NCBI GenBank assembly: GCA_002725445.1
Contig: PBPD01000012.1
Coordinates: forward strand, 1 to 8,997
DNA length: 8,997 nt
From: Rickettsiales bacterium
Lineage (GTDB): Bacteria; Pseudomonadota; Alphaproteobacteria; Rickettsiales; UBA3002
Direction: 5' to 3'
A model generated the notes under the pieces. The model saw only the letters and a program-made list of their open reading frames with translations. It had not been told where the DNA came from and made no database searches. Positions within the stretch are counted from its first letter, which is position 1. Each line of letters opens with the position of its first letter. Both the position numbers and the translations under genes were made by a program. Below, piece by piece: positions 4,412 through 8,997 of the stretch.

Positions 4412-4528
4412 GATTCACCTCTCTTAGATCATTTTATCACCTTCCGGTTGTCGTAGTGTTTCATTATAGCACGCATAAGTTGTTGTTATAGATGCAGTTT
4501 TCCCTTTTTAAGGTGGTAGCATCCTCCC
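4412..4528. other. gap between NmrA-like gene and 259-aa gene; possible element/chromosome boundary
   Basis: This 117-bp gap holds the promoter of the 259-aa gene. Gene content changes from phage-like to metabolic across it, so an attachment site or old junction may be near. I found no direct repeat or core sequence to mark one. An imperfect GGTGG/CCTCC hairpin around 4512-4526 is too weak to be called the terminator of the chromosomal operon. Confidence 0.35.
4463..4471 (-). promoter_or_regulatory. extended -10 promoter TGCTATAAT for the 259-aa gene
   Basis: Read on the minus strand, TGCTATAAT combines a perfect -10 hexamer (4463-4468) with the TGn extension. No good -35 hexamer is present 17 bp upstream, which an extended -10 can compensate. 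Transcription would start near 4456, about 45 bp before the ATG at 4411. Confidence 0.65.
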
Positions 4529-5455
4529 CTAAATGGATTTAATAAATGTGTTGAGATACGCCCATGCGGTCGTGGGTGGACGACCTGTCAGGATTTCCAT
4601 ATCCTTTGATGTGTGGGCGCATTCACCTTCGGCAACAACGGTGTAAAATTTGCCAAGAAGGGGAGCAGCATAATCCGGCACTTTGTCTTTCAATTGTGTG
4701 ACAAATGCCTCGACCGGGATGACAGCAGGGTGAATATGCTTGCCAAGAATACGTGTCATCATCTTGGCTAAATCAGCCATGCTGACAGGATCTTCTGCCA
4801 GAATTTCATAAGTCCGATTGTCATGCCCTCGTGTGGTCAGCACTTTAAACGCGGCAGCAGCTACATCGTCTTGTGTGATGAGTGAAATAGGCACGGTAAC
4901 ATTGGGGAAGAAGAGACGCCCACATTGTGTTGCCGCGAAAAAAAGATAATCAAAATTAGAAAAATAGGTGCCTACCCGCAGTAAGGTATAGGGAATGCCG
5001 CACTGTTTCAGATATTTCTCGGTTTCACGATGCGCGGTTGTCCATTGTAACGATCCTGTGCGCGTGGCATTGGCCGAGCTGGTATAAACAATGCGTTTCA
5101 CACCTGCCGCAATCGCCGCATCGATGGCAATTTTGTGATGGCGGATACGGGTGATATCCGATCCCATACTCGAAATGATCAATGCGGTATCAATTCCGGC
5201 AAATGCTGCTGCCATACTGCGGCCATCTTCATAATCGCCAGCTACTACATCAAATTGCTGCCTTTCTTCACAATGCAGCTTGTCGGGCCTGCGAAGGGTG
5301 AGTCGGATATTTTGAGAAAGCCCGTGCCTGACAAATACCTTAGCCACAGCGTGCCCCAGCTTCCCACTTGCGGCTGTAATCGCAATCGCAGGAGATTCTT
5401 TCTCCGCAACGGATCGTCTGTCTTTTTGCACGCGATATGACATTGGCCCCCTCAT
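4529..5455 (-). CDS. NmrA/QOR2-like NAD(P)-binding atypical SDR, 308 aa
   Basis: This is a member of the atypical short-chain dehydrogenase group (NmrA/HSCARG and quinone-oxidoreductase-2-like), which bind NAD(P)H as reductase or redox sensor. The Rossmann fold opens with AIAITAASGKLG (about residues 24-34), a TxxSGxLG form of the nucleotide-binding loop, followed by RLTLRRPDKL, whose Arg pair suggests NADP preference. 'VVAGDYED' (70-77), 'AFAGIDTALIISSMG' (84-98), 'AIDAAIAAGVKRIVYTSS' (110-127) and 'YTLLRVGTYFSNF' (156-168) follow the QOR2 order. A classical YxxxK active site is absent, as usual in this group. The first ATG (5453-5455) overlaps the phaB stop as ATGA; a second ATG at 5441-5443 lies just after AGGGGG and may be the true start, removing four residues. 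Substrate is unknown. Confidence 0.82.
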   Translation of the reverse strand: MRGPMSYRVQKDRRSVAEKESPAIAITAASGKLGHAVAKVFVRHGLSQNIRLTLRRPDKLHCEERQQFDVVAGDYEDGRSMAAAFAGIDTALIISSMGSDITRIRHHKIAIDAAIAAGVKRIVYTSSANATRTGSLQWTTAHRETEKYLKQCGIPYTLLRVGTYFSNFDYLFFAATQCGRLFFPNVTVPISLITQDDVAAAAFKVLTTRGHDNRTYEILAEDPVSMADLAKMMTRILGKHIHPAVIPVEAFVTQLKDKVPDYAAPLLGKFYTVVAEGECAHTSKDMEILTGRPPTTAWAYLNTFIKSI

Positions 5456-6174
5456 TGCATATATAATCCGCCATTCACCGAGAGGGTTTCGCCCGTAATA
5501 TATTCAGATTCATCCTGCGCCAGAAAGAAAATGCTGCGGGCGATTTCAATGGGTTTGGCAAGACGTCCCAATGGAATTTTGCTGACAATCGCTTTCAGCG
5601 CATTTTCTTCAACCGCCTGCATCATGGAGGTATCTGTATAGCCGGGGGCGACCACATTCACGGTGATGCCATGATGCGCTGTTTCCAGTGCCAGTGATTT
5701 ACTGAACCCGATAATACCGGCTTTCGCTGCCGCATAGTTTGTCTGGCCAAATTGCCCCGCCAGTCCATTGACCGAGCTGATGCTGATGATGCGTCCGAAT
5801 TTTTGTTCTTTCATCGCAGGAAGCACCGCACGCGCCATATTGAAGCAGGAGCCAAGGTCTGTGGTGATGACGGATTCCCATTCATCAATGGACATTTTAA
5901 GCAGGCCATGATCGCGGATAATGCCCGCATTGTTGACGAGGATATCAACCGTTCCAAGGGCTTCAGCGATTTCCTGAACACCGTCTATGCAGGCCTGAGG
6001 GTCAGCTACGTTCCACTTAAATGCAGGAATGCCCGTTTGTTCTGTAAATTCTTTGGCTCTTTCTGCATTGCCGACATAACTAACGGCAACCGTATATCCG
6101 GCATCCTTGAAATGTTGCGCGGTACAGGCTCCAATGCCGGTGGTTCCTCCTGTGATTAAAGCAATGCGTGTCAT
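5452..6174 (-). CDS. phaB: acetoacetyl-CoA reductase (NADPH), PhaB/PhbB-like, 240 aa
   Basis: It reduces acetoacetyl-CoA to (R)-3-hydroxybutyryl-CoA, the second step of polyhydroxybutyrate synthesis, in the cytoplasm. It is a classical SDR of normal length. The cofactor loop is GGTTGIG (9-15), NNAG is at 81-84, and the catalytic triad is Ser134, Tyr147 and Lys151 (YAAAK). Residues that bind acetoacetyl-CoA in the Cupriavidus enzyme appear kept: Asp88, Lys93, and Gln141/Phe142/Gln144 in GQFGQTNY. The end GETLSVNGGLYMQ is typical. The ATG has AAGGAG at good spacing. It sits 21 bp after the yhhJ-like gene and overlaps the NmrA-like gene by 4 bp, so it is part of a single leftward operon. The usual partners phaA and phaC are not in view. 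FabG (3-oxoacyl-ACP reductase) is the main alternative, but the GQFGQ segment favours PhaB. Confidence 0.9.
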   Translation of the reverse strand: MTRIALITGGTTGIGACTAQHFKDAGYTVAVSYVGNAERAKEFTEQTGIPAFKWNVADPQACIDGVQEIAEALGTVDILVNNAGIIRDHGLLKMSIDEWESVITTDLGSCFNMARAVLPAMKEQKFGRIISISSVNGLAGQFGQTNYAAAKAGIIGFSKSLALETAHHGITVNVVAPGYTDTSMMQAVEENALKAIVSKIPLGRLAKPIEIARSIFFLAQDESEYITGETLSVNGGLYMQ

Positions 6175-6195
6175 ATTTTCTCCTTTGTTTTCATG

Positions 6196-7335
6196 TTATC
6201 CCTGACGCTCCAGAAAGCTCCGGAAGCGCAACGTGCTATAAGTGAAGAATGCCAAGCCTATGATGCTGACAATCAACATATCCTGCCAGACCACGCTGAA
6301 TCCGCCGCCCCGGAATAAAATGGCCTGCGCCATGCTGACATACGCCGTGGCAGGCATATAGACGATGATCTGGTGCAACCAGGCGGGCATGCTTTCCAGC
6401 GGCGTAAATGCGCCGGAGAGCAGATTCATTGGCAAGACAGTCAGAATGAACAACAGCCCCATCTGCGGCATGGAGCGTGCAATGGTCCCCAGGAAAATGC
6501 CAAGCCCCGTTGAGAAAAACAGATAGAGTACTGACACCAGCAGGAAGAGACCCACACTTCCCTGAATGTCCACACCGACCCAATAGCGCAGCACCGTTTC
6601 GATGGAAATCAGGCTAACCAGAAGAATGACAGACCCATTGGCAATCACTTTGGAAAGCACGATTTGCAGGGGCGTTACCGGCATCACCAGCAGGTGTTCA
6701 ATAGTGCCACGTTCACGCTCACGGATCAGCGCGGCACCGGTCAGAGCGATGGCGAGCATCGAGATATTCTGGATCAGTGCGGCAACCCCCATGAACCATT
6801 CATGGCGCTGCCCCTGATTGTACGCATAGCGCACAACCAGGCCGACAGGTGGGGTTGTGTTGTCTTTAACCCCAAAATAGCGCAGCATTTCTGTTTGGAA
6901 AATAGATCGGATGTATCCCGAACCCGTTTGAGCCTGACCAACGGCGCTCGCATCGATGAGCAATTGCAGCGTCACGTCTTTTCCAGCACGCAGATCTTTT
7001 TCCATATCCACAGGAAACTGCAACACAAAAGTATAGGTGGCATTTTCCATGGCGGCATCGACATCCCCATGTCGGATGTGCTCGACCCGCCCAAAATAGG
7101 GCGGTAAAAGCGCCTCGACAAAACGTCGTGATAGTGCGGATTGATCCTCATCCACAATGCCGATAGCGGCTTTATGTAATTCCAGCGACCCTCCCTGCGC
7201 CTGCTGATAAATAGAGTAGGTGAAGCTGAAAATGATAAAAAACATCAACACGCTGTCATAGAACAGCGCCAGCCATTCCTTGCGGCATAGGTAGGCGATA
7301 TTACGCCATGAGGAAGAAGGTCGGGTGGGAGTCAT
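6196..7335 (-). CDS. yhhJ: ABC-2 type transporter permease, YhhJ-like, 379 aa
   Basis: This is an inner-membrane permease of a drug/multidrug-type ABC exporter and the partner of the upstream RbbA-like protein. Topology is that of the ABC-2 family. One transmembrane helix lies near residues 27-45 (SVLMFFIIFSFTYSIYQQ), then a large periplasmic domain (about 46-185) with IGIVDEDQSALSRRF and FVLQFPVDMEKDLRAG. About five C-terminal helices follow, starting at LIQNISMLAIALTGAAL. RERERGTIEHLLVMPVTPLQIVLSK is the cytoplasmic coupling segment that touches the ATPase. The frame is open 20 codons further upstream, but ATG 7333-7335 overlaps the rbbA stop as ATGA and is preceded by AAGGAAGCAGGA, so this start is chosen. 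E. coli has the same order, yhiI-rbbA-yhhJ. The transported substrate is unknown. Confidence 0.88.
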   Translation of the reverse strand: MTPTRPSSSWRNIAYLCRKEWLALFYDSVLMFFIIFSFTYSIYQQAQGGSLELHKAAIGIVDEDQSALSRRFVEALLPPYFGRVEHIRHGDVDAAMENATYTFVLQFPVDMEKDLRAGKDVTLQLLIDASAVGQAQTGSGYIRSIFQTEMLRYFGVKDNTTPPVGLVVRYAYNQGQRHEWFMGVAALIQNISMLAIALTGAALIRERERGTIEHLLVMPVTPLQIVLSKVIANGSVILLVSLISIETVLRYWVGVDIQGSVGLFLLVSVLYLFFSTGLGIFLGTIARSMPQMGLLFILTVLPMNLLSGAFTPLESMPAWLHQIIVYMPATAYVSMAQAILFRGGGFSVVWQDMLIVSIIGLAFFTYSTLRFRSFLERQG

Positions 7336-8997
7336 GTTTCCTGCTTCCTTAAGGCCAAAATATTCAAAATAAGCAGCACCGGAACAAAGAGCCACAATGA
7401 GGTAAGAAATGGCAGTAATGCCATAAAATCGAGGCCTTTGGTGAAGGCACCAATACTGGTTTTAAGAAAATAGGTGGTCGGGAAAAACGTGCCAATCCAA
7501 TAGGCGGCACCTTCCAGTGTGGCGACAGGGCGAAGCAATCCGGAAAACTGCGAAGCGGGCATCATGGTAAGAATGGCGGTACCAAAGAGCGCCGCAATTT
7601 GCGAACTGGTGAAGGATGACACCAATAATCCCAGTCCGGTCGTGGCCGCGATATAGGCGAGCGCTCCCAACGTCAAACCAAGAAAACTGCCTTTAAGCGT
7701 GACGTCAAAGACAAAGAGCGCCAGCAGTACCAGAATGCCGTATCCCACCATCGAAAACAGCACATAGGGAATTTGCTTGCCGAGAATAAACTCTGCACGG
7801 GAAACGGGGGTTACATAGAGATTGGCAATGGAGCCCATTTCTTTTTCACGCACTACGGCGAGCGTGGCCAGAATTGCCGGAATAAAGACCAGCAACAGCC
7901 CCATCACCGATGGCACCATGGCATTGATACTCTCAAATGACTGGTTGTAGCGGTAACGTGTTTCAATCGTCAGAGGGGATGCTTGCATTACGCCATGATC
8001 CACCAGGAAACGCTGGTGGATGGCCTGTGTATAGCCACCAATGGTTTCTGCGCGAAACGGCATCGCACCATCCACGGTGGCGGCAATTTGGGTGGGGCGG
8101 GCGCTACGGAGGTCTTTGCCAAAATCAGGAGGGATTTCTAACGCGAGCGACACGGTACCATCGCGCATGCGCACCAGTAATTCCTGATGGTTATGCAGCG
8201 CAGGCTGTTGTAGAAAATACGGTGATCCGGAGAAATTTTCGAGGTAAGACCGACTTTCGGGGGACTGGTCGTGATCGAGCGCAGCATAACGCAGCGAATC
8301 GACATCAAGGGTAATACCATAACCGAAGACCAGCATTAAGAGCGCCATGCCAAGTGTTGCCACGCTGAGGCGAATCGGGTCGCGCCGCATCTCCAGCATT
8401 TCGCGGTGCATATAGGCCATCATCCGTTGTATTGAGAAAAAACGAGCAGATTTTTTGGTGCTTCGCGTGGGTAATGCGGCTTCCCTTATAGGCTCTTTCG
8501 TCTGATTGGAGGCCGTTTCTTTGGTCTCTTTTGTCAGCGCGGCTTCCTCCAGATAGCTGACAAAGGCTTCCTCCAGCGAGGTGGCATTTTTTTGCTCCCT
8601 GAGTTCCTCCGGTGTTCCCGTGGCAATCACCTTGCCCGCATGCATCAGAGAAATACGGTCGCATCGCATCGCCTCATTCATAAAATGAGTAGAAATAAAG
8701 ATCGTCACATCCTGCTCATGTGCCAGCTTCAGTAGTAACGACCAGAAATTGTCCCGCGCCACCGGATCAACACCGGAAGTGGGTTCATCGAGGATCAGAA
8801 TGGCAGGGTCATGAATCACGGCAACGGCCAGTGATAGGCGCTGACGAACCCCCAGCGGCAATGCGCCTGAATTGCTGTGCTGGTATTCACGCAAATCAAA
8901 CGTATCATAGAGCCAGTCGATGCGCTGATTGGCCTGTCCATCGGTCAAACCATAGAGATTCGCGTGCAGGGTTAAATTCTGATGGACGCTTAACTCA
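7332..8997 (-). CDS. rbbA: RbbA-like ABC ATPase/permease fusion, C-terminal 554 residues (5' end off window)
   Basis: This is the C-terminal part of a fused ABC transporter like E. coli RbbA (YhiH), which has two ATPase domains and an ABC-2 permease; RbbA has also been described as a ribosome-associated ATPase. The frame runs to the right edge, beginning ELSVHQNLTLHANLYG. A TTG at 8946-8948 is internal, not the start. The second ATPase domain shows a non-canonical signature loop, LPLGVRQRLSLAVAV (46-60), where LSGGQ is usual; RbbA has the same change. Walker B ILILDEPTSGVDP is at 66-78 and the H-loop ISTHF at 101-105. A charged linker (150-185) leads to a permease domain: TM1 about 209-228, a periplasmic region to about 340, REKEMGSIANLYVTPVSRAEF as coupling segment, and further helices. 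It overlaps the yhhJ-like gene by 4 bp. First ATPase domain and Walker A are outside the window. Confidence 0.9.
   Translation of the reverse strand, partial: ELSVHQNLTLHANLYGLTDGQANQRIDWLYDTFDLREYQHSNSGALPLGVRQRLSLAVAVIHDPAILILDEPTSGVDPVARDNFWSLLLKLAHEQDVTIFISTHFMNEAMRCDRISLMHAGKVIATGTPEELREQKNATSLEEAFVSYLEEAALTKETKETASNQTKEPIREAALPTRSTKKSARFFSIQRMMAYMHREMLEMRRDPIRLSVATLGMALLMLVFGYGITLDVDSLRYAALDHDQSPESRSYLENFSGSPYFLQQPALHNHQELLVRMRDGTVSLALEIPPDFGKDLRSARPTQIAATVDGAMPFRAETIGGYTQAIHQRFLVDHGVMQASPLTIETRYRYNQSFESINAMVPSVMGLLLVFIPAILATLAVVREKEMGSIANLYVTPVSRAEFILGKQIPYVLFSMVGYGILVLLALFVFDVTLKGSFLGLTLGALAYIAATTGLGLLVSSFTSSQIAALFGTAILTMMPASQFSGLLRPVATLEGAAYWIGTFFPTTYFLKTSIGAFTKGLDFMALLPFLTSLWLFVPVLLILNILALRKQET

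Noticed and set aside
5752..6159. Plus-strand 135-codon frame opposite phaB
   Set aside because: It lies wholly antisense to a clear PhaB-type reductase, has no ribosome binding site and shows no recognisable motif.
7336..7395. Longer start for the YhhJ-like permease
   Set aside because: The 20 extra codons overlap the RbbA-like gene and lack a ribosome binding site. The ATGA overlap with AAGGAAGCAGGA upstream marks the start at 7335.
1..8997. tRNA, rRNA, CRISPR array, insertion sequence, or attachment-site repeat
   Set aside because: None was seen by eye. Serine recombinase cores can be only a few bases, so an attachment site near 4412-4528 cannot be excluded but cannot be supported.

Overview
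The window reads as the junction between an integrated, phage-like mobile element (about 1-4411) and host chromosome (about 4529-8997). Nearly everything lies on the minus strand; the exception is a short rightward immunity-type module at 3195-3715. A proteobacterium is likely: it has a PhaB-type acetoacetyl-CoA reductase for polyhydroxybutyrate and an RbbA/YhhJ exporter. The element's gene set (a DUF6362-like protein, a DnaA-N-domain replication protein, and an XRE protein with the 'FQQIQKYERG' pattern) is the kind I associate with Alphaproteobacteria. That assignment is inference from protein style, not from any rRNA or marker gene.

Element region. A tight leftward operon runs 2726->1: an 80-aa protein, a 391-aa replication initiator-like protein, a DUF6362-like protein, a 93-aa protein with a GTG start, then a large serine recombinase cut by the left window edge. 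Spacings are -11 to +10 bp, so the genes are probably co-transcribed and partly translationally coupled. A 468-bp divergent intergenic region (2727-3194) separates this operon from a rightward XRE repressor and a 57-aa membrane protein. It holds a 19-bp near-palindrome in front of the replication operon, two canonical G-quadruplex motifs with interleaved C-rich hairpins, a sigma70-like promoter, and a roughly 198-nt transcribed leader. That leader has several strong helices, and the last one buries the ribosome binding site of the XRE gene. This leader is the most interesting object in the window.

A 259-aa leftward gene (3632-4411) with a C-terminal winged-helix-like domain converges on the membrane-protein gene and overlaps it by 84 bp. 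It has its own extended -10 promoter at 4463-4471.

Chromosomal region. Another leftward operon enters from the right edge: rbbA-like ABC ATPase/permease (5' end missing), yhhJ-like ABC-2 permease, phaB-like reductase, and an NmrA-type NAD(P)-binding protein. Junctions are a 4-bp overlap, 21 bp, and a 4-bp overlap. The E. coli order yhiI-rbbA-yhhJ suggests a membrane-fusion protein gene just outside the window. No tRNA, rRNA, CRISPR array or insertion sequence was seen, and no attachment site could be located.
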